Assembly: GCA_028023455.1 (NCBI GenBank) | Contig: JAQFVV010000020.1 | Span: 3,953,092-4,017,091 of the forward strand | Direction: 5' to 3' | Source of the DNA: Epiperipatus broadwayi | Taxonomy: Eukaryota > Onychophora > Udeonychophora > Euonychophora > Peripatidae | Length of the DNA stretch: 64,000 nucleotides | In this document: in pieces, positions 23,346 through 35,000 of the stretch | How positions within the stretch are numbered: position 1 is the first letter of the stretch | How the letters are laid out: the number at the start of each line of letters is the position of its first letter | Notes under the pieces: model-generated | Database searches by the model: none | The model's input: only the letters and a program-made list of their open reading frames with translations | What the model was told of the DNA's origin: nothing | Made by a program: the position numbers and the translations under genes

Positions 23346-25970
23346 TATCGAGTTCCAAACTTTTTTCGGCCGCAGATCCCTTTACCAAAAACTTTTAAAA
23401 CCGTCGACCGTCTAGTCATTTACTTATTCAAATTAATAAATTTGTATAGTATTCGATACTAAATAATTCACTAGATATCAAACTTCATTTTAATCACTTG
23501 TAATTAATGATGGAAAAAGATAAAAGAACTACGGCATATAGCATTGTCTTGTGCAACATTTAATATCGATACATGCACTAGCGAAAATTAAAGCAAAAAA
23601 ATACCAGCAGAGTTTTTTTTAATTTTCAACATTTAAGAAATAAATGTGTAAATTCAAAATAAATACAAATATTGAAATCACTTTATTAAACATTAAAATG
23701 AAGTGAAAAAAATCAATATATTCAGACAGAATTAAACATCAACAAAATTACAACAAAGAAAGATTTTAATCAGAATTATAAAAATACGAATACCAAATAA
23801 ATTAGTTTGGAAAACTGAATTTAATGAGATGGGTGCAATGGTGATCTATCAACAATTTATCTATGTTCGGTTTTAAATTAGTAAATTGCATTCTAAAATC
23901 GCCACGTTCAGTGATATACAATTGATGTCTGTTTCTAAGCAGGTTTAAAACAATACTGAAGCCTCTCAGTCTGATATGACGATGAAAATACCTTTGTACA
24001 ACAGTCCATAGAGCTGGGTACAGAAGTGGAATATCTTGTTGCAGTCAAAACTTTTGATAACCCTGTTTAAATTGTATCTTGGGATCCTCATTCGTGCTGA
24101 CGGTTATCAGCTCATCTTGCAAAATTATATTTGGTTTGGGTATATTATCCAGTCCAGTATTTCCAAAGATAGAATATCATCGAACCTAATTTTGAAATGT
24201 AAGTGAAGAGTCTTCAAGTGGTTTATATACAGCAAGATTTTTTTTCTTGGATTGTGCCTATCTTAAATAAGTTGAAGAACTAGAAAAGCTCACATCTTGC
24301 AATATTTTGCTTAAAAACATTAATCTGGCAACAAAAACCAATATGACCGATTTTGCTTTGATGAAATTCAAATTGCATCCTTGCAGTTGTAAATTAACAT
24401 CATTAAAGTTGGTTAAATAAGCAATATATGGTTTAGTCTTAAGTAAATTTTCTTTCAAACTGGAATCCTCATCTTCCAATAACTCTAAAACAGAAAAAAA
24501 GCGCCAAATATCTTGCCAAACATAAACATTTTGAAAGCCAGTGGACTTCGACATGGAGAACCAATCTAGAGAAATATTCATCACTTTCCTCGAATAATTG
24601 AATGAACAATCTAGTGTTCAAATCATTACTTTGAAATTTTGTCCACAGCTGTTATACAAACTGAAGCGATTGATGCAATTTGTCACCAAAGTTCTTAGCT
24701 ACTAAATGTTGCTTGCCTATGGATTATGCAGTGAACTACAATCACTTCAGGTATGTGTTGCTTCAGGTAACTTATGAAACCATGATAATGACCAACCATA
24801 GATGGAACTTCAACTGTTGCAACAGATATATTTGTCAGTGGAATTGCTTTTTCCCTAAAAAATAGTTCCATTAAATTAAAAATCGATTCACCTCTGGAGT
24901 CAGTTTCTAAAGTTCTAGCAAAAAAGCTTTTCGAAAACTTGAATAAAGTGAACATATGCCAGCAGCAAAGCTTCATTACCAGGTAATGATATCTCATCCA
25001 GTTGGAGGGAAATTTATACACACAATTTTCCATGTCATAACTCATTTCATTGATGTGTCTTTGAACTGTGTTATTGCTCAACACAATTCTTTTTTATAAC
25101 ATTTTGTGCAGGATTGTGGAGTACAGTGTTCAGTATTTCCATAACAGCCAGTAGAATCAGTTTCTCCTCTATGGTGCATGTCTCACCAGATTTGGAAATG
25201 AGTAAGAATATGTTGTACGATGCCCTTAATCCATCATCATTCTGCTTTGATGATGAAGCAAACATATTAGCTATCATAGTTCTCTTCAGAATCTTATCTT
25301 TAAGTGATTGAAAGTGTGACAATTTTTTTTCTTTTTCGTCAGGGTGAATTCTGTTCAAGTGATCTGCTAGTTTTGATGGTTTTACAGCATCATTGCTAAA
25401 ACCTTTTTTGCATATGAGACACATTGGTAAGTGCTTGTTTGCTGTACTATCTGAATTTCTTTTTTGGTTGTCATGGCATCTAGAGCCAAAAGTTTTAGAT
25501 TTTTTGATTAAAATAAACCTGAATGCTCTGCCCACGTTATTTTCTGGTCTATCATAGAGGATTCTCATGCTTGGATCCGGTATGCCCTTTATGTAAATGG
25601 GATGATGACATAATGACACCTATCCTGAGCCATTGTACTTTACTCCAATTGGACAGAGACTTTATCGCATCCACATACAAAACTAGAGTGCCTCTTCTCA
25701 CTGGACTGATTTCTAGCATATCTAATGGGACCTTTCCATCCATAAGAATCATAACCTTTTTGCTGTTTGCCTATTAGTCAACTAGGTGCTCTCTCATTTA
25801 TGGTCACACCTTACTTGACCCTAAGAAATTACTTCTAGCAAAACTTCAGGCCATCAGAAACAGAGATGAAAAACTAGCTCCAACATATATTTACAATGCT
25901 ACATGAACAATTTGTGATTGAACAGTTGATTTTTTTACCCGCAGACCATAGGTATTGGATTATGTTGCCT
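23346..25970 (-). mobile_element. hAT DNA transposon, ZBED5/FAM200-like transposase, inactive
   Basis: Minus-strand frames at 25071-25619, 24695-25084 and 24258-24584 follow the order of ZBED-type hAT transposases. There is an N-terminal BED-like zinc finger (CLICKKGF, then HLNRIH), a LSNNTVQRHINEMSYDMEN segment, PSMVG followed by HCIIHRQA, and a late LNLQLQG-like segment (VNLQLQG). The usual DGAPSM reads VEVPSM, so a catalytic Asp appears lost. Frameshifts and stops separate the pieces. The left end has GAGTTCCAAACTTTTTTCGG and CCGCAGATCCC, resembling hAT-Charlie termini; the right end (about 25935-25970) has CCGCAGACC in inverse orientation. Not a host gene, although related host genes exist elsewhere by domestication. 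Confidence 0.8.
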
Positions 25971-26682
25971 TTTTTTATAGTTTCGATAACAACACAACTC
26001 TGTTACAGTATAATGTAATTCTTTGAACTCACAATAAAATTTCTTCATAAAAAAGAGAAATAATTTCTACAGTCCCTACGATAAAAAAAACAATAAAGTA
26101 TGTACTTACTTGAAACAAAAGATTTTTGTTAAAACTTGAATAAATAAACTGTATCCTCTGATTTTCTTTTTCATAGTACTGCTTTTCAATAAATAATTAT
26201 ATTCAAACTTCAAATCAAAAATAAATATCCAATTTATAGTGTTTTATAAACGCATGACTGTACAAGACTCTTTTAATAACACATTTTACCTTTTCGTTTG
26301 CAAGTTTGGTAGATAATGTGTTTTATCAAAAAAGTGCTTTTTTGAATTATTTTACTTCTTAATTAGGTACCTATTGGAATCATAGATATTTTGCAGTAAT
26401 AAATAAGTAGAAATAGTAAAGCGATCTATTTCTGCTATTGTTGACCCGCACATTTTTTATTGAAATTATCGACACCTAAAAAGTTCAAATCAACCCTAGG
26501 GGATTAATATTGACCATTTGGGGAATCTTGGTATATATAAACATGATAATGTTGGCAAGATAACAAATATATCTACATAATATATATTTCCATTTTTAAA
26601 ACATATCTGTCCCATATTAAATTCCATAGACTATATAAAAAGAATATTCTTTGATTTCTATATCCTTTTTTGCCTCTACATC
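25971..26682. other. No gene recognised
   Basis: AT-rich sequence between the hAT element and the ATT microsatellite; nothing supported. Confidence 0.4.
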
Positions 26683-26695
26683 ATCATCATCATCA

Positions 26696-26781
<86 letters not shown>
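26683..26781. repeat. ATC/ATT trinucleotide microsatellite, left of LINE
   Basis: Several ATC units are followed by about 27 ATT units. It abuts the 5' truncation point of the LINE, and its mirror composition (ATT then ATC) resumes at the LINE's 3' end. Confidence 0.95.
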
Positions 26782-28667
26782 CTTTTTTACAATAATTTTA
26801 TTAATTATAGAAGATTGGTTAAAGCTATTCAGAAAATCGATTTTCAAAACTATATTAAAAATATGGAGCTCAATTTGTCAGATAATCCTAAAGAATTTTG
26901 GTCTTTTATTAAAACTTCTGGTATTACCAAAAGAAAATCTCAAATGGATTATAATTCATCTTTATGTGCTGATGACATTTCAGTTCACTTTTCTGAATTA
27001 TTTGGTAATTCTCAACTGTCTGGGTTTAATTTGATCAAGGGATGTTTTAATGATAGCATTTCTATCGATTGTTTCAACAATAGTGATATTATATCAGCTG
27101 TCAAAGAACTCAAAACACATTCAAGTATAGGTTATGACAATATACCTTCTTTCATTTATAAAGGTTGTGTAGAATATATTGCTGCTCCTTTATGTTATAT
27201 TCTTAATTGTTCCATTAAAAGTTGTATTTTTCCTAACTCTCTAAAACTTGCCAAAGTTATACCTATTTTTAAAAATGGTTCAAAAGATAATGTTAATAAT
27301 TATAGACCAATTTCTGTGCTTCATACAGTTGCATGCATATTTGAAAGATGTGTTTATAAGAAAATTGTTAATGACATAAATAAGATTTTGGTTCCTGTGC
27401 AACATGGTTTTTTACCTGGAAGATCAATTGAAACTAATCTTTTAACAATAACTGATCACAATGCTAATGCCTTTGAGAATCAATGTCGTTTAGATGTTGT
27501 TTATTTTGATTTATCCATGGCATTTGATAAAATGGATCATTCCAGGCTGCTTTTCAAAATGTATAAATTAGGTTTTTCCTATAATTTGGTTGCATGATTT
27601 GAATCTTTTATTAAGAAGAGAACAGCTTATGTAAAGTTTAAGAATAATTCTTCTAATTCATATTATTGTAATATAGGAGTACCTCAGGGCAGTATCCTTG
27701 CACCATTATTGTTTAACATTTATATTGATGATTTGGGAGAGAGTTTAGAATTTTTGCATATTTTGTGTTATGCAGATGATTGTAAAATTTTTAGGAATAT
27801 AAACTCAATTAATGATTGCATATTATTACAAAAATATATCAATAATTTTGTGAAATGGTGTAGAGATAATAAAATGGATATTAATAAGGATAAGTGTTCA
27901 ATAGTTTCTTATTCCAAAAAATCTGAAATGATAATTTGTCCTTATTATATTGAAGATCATAATATAAAATTTGTTGATATTCAGAAAGACCTTGGGATTA
28001 TTTTTGCAAGCAATGGATCATTTCATCATCATACTGAAAATGTAGTAAATAAAGCTTTTAAAATTATGGGTGCAATTTTAAGGCATGGTAGACAATTTAG
28101 TAGTTTTACAAAATATAAATTATTTCTCTCTTTGGTTTTGCCAATTTTAGAATATGGATCTGTTGTTTGGAATCCCAGTTCAAAACGAGATATTATTAAA
28201 ATTCAATTGGTTTATGACAAATTTTCTAAGTACATTAAATTAAAAGACCATTATCTATCCCTACCCATTAGAAGAAAAATGAGAGATCTTAAAATTTTAT
28301 ATAACCTTGTGAATCAAAAAATTATATTAACTAACAAAATTTCAAATAATTATTTACATAAAACACGTACATTTACTTTATTTTATATTAAAGTTTGTCG
28401 CTCTAACATATTAAAATTTTCACCTTTGTTTCGTTTGCCTAATACCTATAATCATGATTTTATTAATGAAAATATTTTTTCTTTAGACTTTAAAAAATTT
28501 GTTACTTATCTTATAAAAAAGTATGGCATATAATTATATTATTTTCATCATTTTTACTCATTTATGTATATTATTTATGTATATTATTGTATAGTTATTA
28601 TAGTGCAATTCTGTAATTGGCTTAATGCTGTAGTTTTGTACGGTAAATAAATTGAATTGAATTGAAT
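26782..28667 (+). mobile_element. 5'-truncated jockey/CR1-like LINE with one nonsense codon in the RT
   Basis: One reading frame runs from about 26789 to 28533 with a single in-frame TGA at 27595-27597 (position usually aromatic, NLVA-stop-FES). Reverse transcriptase motifs are clear: KLAKVIPIFKNG and NYRPISVL, QHGFLPGRS, FDLSMAFDKMDH, GVPQGSILAPLLFNIYIDDL and an intact YADD at about 27769-27780. The thumb region has DLGIIFASN and LPILEYGSVVWNPSSKRD. The endonuclease domain is missing, so the copy is 5'-truncated. The 3' end carries AATAAA at 28645-28650, then a TGAAT repeat running into the ATT microsatellite. Good frame preservation suggests a young insertion. Confidence 0.9.
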
Positions 28668-28678
28668 TATTATTATTA

Positions 28679-28727
<49 letters not shown>

Positions 28728-28746
28728 CATCATCATCATCATCATC
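28667..28746. repeat. ATT/ATC microsatellite, right of LINE
   Basis: About 20 ATT units ending in several ATC units, directly after the LINE 3' end. Confidence 0.95.
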
Positions 28747-29546
28747 CTATATGCTATAATTTTATGTCAACGGATTGATTTGAAATATTAATTATAAAGG
28801 ATTCAAATAGTAATTCATATACAACTGAAAATTACAATGCCATAGGTATTCGGGTTCATAAAATATAAAGATATTTCATTGTGGTTTAATATTTGTGAGA
28901 TTGTTACCATTTATGTTGTCATTGGTAATTTGATTATATTTTATGATATAATAAAAAATGAATTATATTTAAAAAGTTAGTATTATTTTATCTTTGTTTT
29001 TCATATTTCTCCCTAAATTAATTACTGAATATGTAGATAAAATAATACATACAAACTTAAATGGATTTATGTAAAGTTATTAAAACCAGAATCTGTGATG
29101 TGGATAACCCAGGTATATAGGAAATGTTGGCATCCTGAAAATATCTTGTATTTTATAAAATCATTATTAAATATACAATTTATTAAAAGTCTAGCCTAAA
29201 CAAAATAATATATTGAAAATAAGTTTTTAGTTTTCAAAAGATCTTATAGATTGCCATATAAAATTTGACTCTTCAATATGAAATAAATAAAATATTGAGA
29301 TTTATTGTTTTAGTATGTATGAGATAAGTAATATCATTCTTTTACATTAGTGCCATTTATAGTAAGCTTGATTACTATATACTTATGCATTTAAATCCCA
29401 TCTATACTCTGGATTCTGGAATTTTGTACGTCTTGGAATTTAAAGCAGAAAATAATTCATTTATGTTTCTAGAGACAAATAAATATTTAACTCTATTTTA
29501 TTATTGAAACTAAAAGAATGAAATTTCAAAATATTCTAAAATTTTA
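28747..29546. other. No gene recognised
   Basis: AT-rich sequence leading to the target-site duplication at 29547. Confidence 0.45.
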
Positions 29547-29561
29547 AACCTAAAATGATTT
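29547..29561. repeat. Target-site duplication, copy 1
   Basis: AACCTAAAATGATTT, identical to 31264-31278. It flanks the poly-A end of the minus-strand retroelement. Confidence 0.8.
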
Positions 29562-29587
29562 TTTTTTCTCAAAGCAACTTTATTAAG

Positions 29588-29593
29588 TCTCTA
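29588..29593 (-). promoter_or_regulatory. Polyadenylation signal of the monomer-bearing retroelement
   Basis: AATAAA on the minus strand lies shortly before the A-run that ends the element, with normal mRNA spacing. Approximate position. Confidence 0.6.
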
Positions 29594-30274
29594 AAGTATG
29601 ATCCACCTGTGCAGGGACCACATTCTGTCACCTGCAGCATTGGCCATAGAGGCTACAATGTTACATTGATATTCTGAAACTGGAAGGTGGCTCAAAGCAA
29701 CAGAACCGCCTTATACAATAGATTAGATATTACGGGTATATAAACACAAAAAAGGAAAAAAGGATATGAATTATCACAGATCAAATGTTAGTCAATCAAC
29801 AGGAGACTATGTCCATTTGAGAGAGTTCATGCAAGACAGCTCTCAGCCCACCTGGAAAGTCTCCAAGCAGTTCCCCCAGACCCATCCATGACCCATCAGA
29901 CAGAACTCAGTTTAGCGAGAAACCAGACCCATTCCTAGGATGAGGTTAAGCCGCTTTGGCCCCTGCCGGAAGTGGGTTATAATTAATCTGGGTGTGATGT
30001 AGGTTCAGCATGTCCGGAACACCAACCAAATCAGAGAGAGCCATGATAACATTGCCAGATCTCTAAACCTTGGTGTAGTGATGATTGCCAATCAATCCCG
30101 CTGAAACAACTCCTCCATGGCCATCATCTCTACCCTGGAGACCGAGAATTCAGGAAAAACCAATGATTAGATTCATGGTCCCAGTAGGTCCTCAGGTATG
30201 ATTCTGCTTTGCTGATCCTATTGAGTTCTTCTAATCCATGTTGAGTTCTAGTTTTGATGCTTAATTAGAATTCC

Positions 30275-31263
30275 AATTATAAAATCTAACGGTTTGTATT
30301 TAGTGGTTACTTATATTAGCTTTTGCTTGATTAATGGTGACCATTTGCATAGAATAAAACGATTGGTGAATTGAGTTATTTTGGCTTAAAACTGATTTAA
30401 AGTTTCTTGAAAAAGTGTAAAGGTTAAAACAAGTGGTCACTTATGTTTATCATTTATCTTCTTACCGACTCCCGTCTTGAATATGTGAATAGGAAGTGGA
30501 CTCCTCTGTTATAAAGTTTTGATTATATGTTTGTGTTATGAAAATTAGGATTTTTATTATTTCCTCTTTTGAATTATTAGATTAAATTTTAAATACGTTT
30601 TCTCGATTTTAATCTAGTTTTAATTATTTTAGTGGTTACTTATATTAGCTTTGCTTCATTAATGGTGGCCATTTGCATAGAATAAAACGATTGGTGAATT
30701 GAGTTATTTTGGCTTAAAACTGATTTAAAGTTTCTTGAAATGGTGTAAAAGGTTAAAACAAGTGGTCACTTATGTTTTATCATTTAACTTCCCACCAACT
30801 CCCGTCTTAAATATGTGAATCCTTCGTCCTTGTGGAGCCAGTAAGTAGTGAAATGCTCCCGCTCACAACAGGAAGTGGACTCCTCTGTTATAAAGTTTTG
30901 ATTATAAATTTGTGTTATGAAAATTAGGATTTTGTTATTATTTCCTATTTTGAATTATTAGATTACATTTTAAGTAGGTTTTATCGGTTTTAATCTAGTT
31001 TTAATGATTTTAGTGGTTACTTATATTAGCTTTTGCTTCATTAACGGTGGCCATTTGCAAAGAATAAAATAATAGATAAATTGAGTTATTTTGGCTTGAA
31101 AGTGATTTAAAGTTTCTTGAAAAGGTGTAAAAGGTTAAAACAAGTGGTTACTTATGTTTTATGATGCATTTTCTTACCAACTCCCGTCTTGAATATGTGA
31201 ATCCTCCCATCCTTTTCGAGCCAGCAAGCAGTGAACTACTCCGCTCGCAACAGGAAGTGGAGT
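30275..31263 (-). repeat. Three tandem monomers of about 330-380 bp at the 5' end of the retroelement
   Basis: Units repeat AGTGGTTACTTATATTAGCT at 30301, 30631 and 31011 with about 90 percent identity. They include AAAACAAGTGGTCACTTATG and AACTCCCGTCTTGAATATGT-like segments. The unit nearest the unique region lacks about 48 bp near 30483 that the other two keep. By analogy with rodent L1 monomers they may be promoter units; that is inference. Confidence 0.85.
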
Positions 31264-31278
31264 AACCTAAAATGATTT
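31264..31278. repeat. Target-site duplication, copy 2
   Basis: AACCTAAAATGATTT, identical to 29547-29561, immediately outside the first base of the 5' monomer. Confidence 0.8.
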
Positions 31279-31344
31279 GGCCAAGGATTTGTAGCAATAT
31301 GTTTAACATTTAAATACAAGTATATTGTCTATATTGAGCCTAAT

Positions 31345-31665
31345 ATTACGGATTTGAACTCACACCTTCAAGCTCTCTTCAGCTATTTACTCCATCCTGT
31401 ACAACCAATACACATGACCACATACGTGAAAAAAAGATAACTGATCTCCAATATATATATTTCATGCTGAATCAGATCATCATTTCATACATATATGTGG
31501 GAGATGATGATCTGGACCAATTTATAAGTGCTGGTTCAGCGTGAAGTAAGTATATTGAAGATCAGTAATCTTTTCCATATGAAGTGATTATGTGTATCCG
31601 TTGTACAAGATGGAGTGGATAGCTATAGGGAGCCTGAAAGTCTGAGTTCAAATTCCTTCTAAACT
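31345..31665. repeat. Family-A foldback, copy A3 (compact)
   Basis: The arms of about 150 bp meet at a centre near 31495. The outer ends are GATTTGAACTCACACCTTC (31352) and its inverse GTCTGAGTTCAAATTCC (31639). The arms carry the ACACATGACCACATA and GATGATCTGGACCAA segments of the family. The inner 180-bp part of A5 is absent. Confidence 0.85.
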
Positions 31666-31870
31666 AGATGGTTACTATCTTTAGTTTTTTATTAACTCTA
31701 GATCCCTGACTAGGAATATTAATACTAATAAATCATCACCTAATTCCTAAACATATCTTTCCTTTTGTAGATGATTGGCTGCAAAAAAGATTAAAAATTT
31801 TATAGTCTACATGAAATATTACTTGAAAAAAGTACATACTCAATATATTTTCATAATAATAATCCTGTAA

Positions 31871-31876
31871 TTTATT
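31871..31876 (-). promoter_or_regulatory. Candidate polyadenylation signal of the FBXO39-like gene
   Basis: AATAAA on the minus strand starts about ten bases after the stop codon. If used, the 3' UTR is very short. Chance occurrence is possible in AT-rich DNA. Confidence 0.4.
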
Positions 31877-31885
31877 GTGAATATT

Positions 31886-32049
31886 TTATATTTCATGAGT
31901 AGGTGCATGTGATGAACCTCCAACTATAGTAAATTGAAACTTAAGTGATTCATTTTTTGCTGCCTTTTTATATTTTATTCTCAAATTTGCAAGCCGCTGT
32001 CTATCCATTTCACTTAGTGTATTTGTACATATGTAAAGCTTGGTTAAAC
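31886..32049 (-). CDS. FBXO39-like gene, exon 3 (C-terminus)
   Basis: The acceptor ends a T-run plus CAG, followed by GTTTAACC; entry is phase 1 and makes a split Ser codon. The exon reads LTKLYICTNTLSEMDRQRL, LRIKYKKAAKNESLKFQFTI and ends SSHAPTHEI then TAA. This matches the C-terminal K/R-Y-x-K-x-x-x-S/E-L pattern of FBXO39 and the plus-strand exon at 2534-2682. The acceptor lies only 28 bp from a 340-bp palindrome, so the branch site probably falls in the AT run or in the palindrome. Confidence 0.82.
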
Positions 32050-35000
32050 CTGAAAAAAAACATATATATATATATATATGATAAATTCTACTGCAAGAGA
32101 AGGCATTCAAATCATTTTTATCTTGGATTGTCCCCATCTCCAGATCAGTTTCGACCTATGGGTCTCTTCAATGAGGAGTTGGGACATTAGATTCAAAAAA
32201 CCAACTCAAGCAAAGCATTTATCTAGAAGTTAATTGTCTAAAAGTTTCAGATCTTCTAACAATTAATTTTTAGATAAATGCTTTGCTTGAGTTGGTTTTT
32301 TGAATCTAATGTCGCAACTTCTCACTGAAGAGACCCATAGGTCAAAACCGGTCTGGGGATGAGAACAATCTAAGATAAAAATGATTTGAATGCCTTCTCT
32401 TGTAGTAGCATTTATCATAAATAAAAAAGCTTGTTTAGAGCTAATTAGCATGCTCTTAATTTTACATATTTGTAAGTGCAAGCTATATATAAGTCATGTG
32501 ACATCTGACTTTATATATATATATATATTAATTTGTCTACTTTATATCTATATATGTGTGTATAATAGACTCACTTTCACATTACAAACAAACAGTGGTA
32601 GATATTGAAAAAAATCACACTAATAAAGGATTTAGGTATTCATCTATCTATCTACATATGTTTTTCTGCATTTGTGTATTGAGAAATACATATATTAAAA
32701 ATGAACAATGTCTTCTTCATTTCATTATCAGCTATGTGATCTTCACACATGGTAGTAAATCAATTTTCTATTGTTGTGACGATAACCAATAAACATAGCA
32801 TTCAAAAGTTTTAATAAAAAATATATAAAATAAAAGTAGTATTTCTAATATAACTAAAGAATACAAATTAGAATTCATGGATTAACTTTGTGATATTATG
32901 ACCGTGTTATTATAAAATTACCAAAGAATTAAGTAGTGATATTATTCATATAAAAATGGAAATATTAATGTCTCAATGTTTTTATGGATTATTTTATTTA
33001 AAATGCATAATTCCAATGGATAAAATTCTGTTTTGAATGATGTGATTAGAATATAATGGAGCTTCAAATATAATGTAAAAATAATATATTTTCATACTAT
33101 AAATGTGGATCAAGGAGTTTTTATAAAAGTATTGTTATAGACAGGGTATGAGCACAGACTTTCACATGACCCACCACTCTCCACACTATCTCATAACACT
33201 GATACACTTGAACACACATATGTTGAAAAGATAAATAATCACCAATATACGTATTTCATGCTAAACCAGCAATCATCAGTTGGTCCAGATTACCATACCG
33301 ATATGTATTAAAAAATAGGTTTTTAATTAAGTACTGTATTTCATTAAGAAATATCCGACTATTATTGGAAAAGTTAACTAGGTTGTATATTTTCCTTATA
33401 AAATGTATGTGTTTGTTTATACTACATTAAATACAAACTAACCAAAAAGAAAATTTAGATTATTTTAAAACAAAATTTAAATATAGTATCTTTCTTAACA
33501 CTAATTGTAAAAGTTATTTAAATTTTATAGTAGGTTTGTTTCCATTATTTATATATATATATATATTTGAAAATCAATAAGTTTTAAATATAAGTATTTT
33601 CAAATTATACTTAACATAAGATATACTTTATATACCTTAATGATAATATAACTTTGTTTTTAAATTGTTAATTTTACATTTATGATTATATGGAAAATCA
33701 GGAAACAAATTAAACAGACTAGTTTTTTATATATTTTTTAAGGGTTTATTTATAAATGCTTATTCAAATATACTATTTTTCTCTGGTTAATTTGTGTATC
33801 ATTCACGGCATCTACTAGATACATAATAATAAATTTATACAATATATGCAATCATATTATTGATATTTAATTTATAATAAAATATCCTCATCAAGATTAT
33901 TTTATTCATTTATTAATTTATATATTTTATTATTTATTGTGTTTCTTATATCAATAAATTTTATTTTTTATTAATTAAATGGTGCCTCAAAAAGACCAAC
34001 CCCTTCAATGATTAAAACTGACAACTGAAATTTTGCAGGCTATGTTGGAAAAGATATATCTGCATTTTAAAAGTGAGCTTCAATATTACCCTTTTAAAAT
34101 TGGAGAGATCTGGAAAGAAGTAAATGGTGAAGAAGAGCACGGAATCACAGAAAACATTATTGAGCAGAGATTGCTGGCTTACCTAGAAAACACCCATCTG
34201 GGGTTGCATAGTATGCCCAGATTCATTCTGGTTTATCTGTGCAAACCCCATGGTATGAGGGCTAATTGAACTACTGGTGGGAAACTATCAACTCATCCCA
34301 GATCTTTACTCTTTTGCCCTTGTGCCATTTACGAAGAAACCAGAGAATCCCTTGAGTCTATCGAATCTAAGACCTATATCAATGACTCCCTTATTAATAA
34401 AAACCATTGAATCTCTGGTCAAAGACACAATCTAGCAGCAGCTGCTCAATAACATTTCCAAACACCAATTTTCCCAAAAAAGGCTCATCCACTATAGAGG
34501 CAATCAAAAATTTCATGCTCCTGGTGGAGCATGTTAGACTTAAGAAGAGACTTTGACCTATTGTAGTCCAGTTAGACTTTGCTGGGGCTTTTGTCTCTGT
34601 GATGCCTGGGCTTCTGTCCCATCTTCTCAGGTGCATTGGACTCCCTTTGGTTTATGTGAAGATAATTGCAAATCTATTACTCAACAGTATGATTCACATA
34701 TCTGTTGATGGCACACTGGCCCTGGGGTTTAAACCACATATTTCAATTCCCCAGGGGTCCCCACTGAGGACAATTTGCTTCATTACATACATAGATCCCT
34801 TTCTCAAGATGGTTGAGGAGGAACTGTCAGGAATATACATACCGGCTCTTAGGGAGAAGATCCACCATATATGATACATGAATGATGTTACCACTTTTCT
34901 CCCTTCTTCCCAACACCTTCCTAAATTATATCAACCACTGGATAAGTATACAGATAAATTTAATCTGAAAAGCAACATGATGAAATTGACAGTGTGGAGA

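Larger units (their letters stand above)
29562..31263 (-). mobile_element. Retroelement with poly-A tail and three 5' monomers, intact target-site duplication
   Basis: The 1.7-kb insert lies between two exact 15-bp copies of AACCTAAAATGATTT. On the minus strand it starts CTCCACTTCCTGTTGCGAGC and continues through three tandem monomers (30275-31263). A unique, GC-richer region of about 700 bp follows, ending with AATAAAGTTGCTTTGAG and a short A-run that meets the duplication. This is the signature of target-primed reverse transcription. Within the unique part a short open stretch (about 30125-30236, including SYLRTYWDHESNHWFF) may be a coding remnant. I recognise no RT. The element may be an internally deleted LINE with promoter monomers, or a large SINE. 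Confidence 0.8.

Noticed and set aside
25114-25777. Plus-strand frames within the hAT element
   Set aside because: Antisense shadows of the transposase-like minus-strand frames.
26617-26847. Poly-Asn and poly-Leu frames
   Set aside because: Products of the ATT microsatellite next to the LINE.
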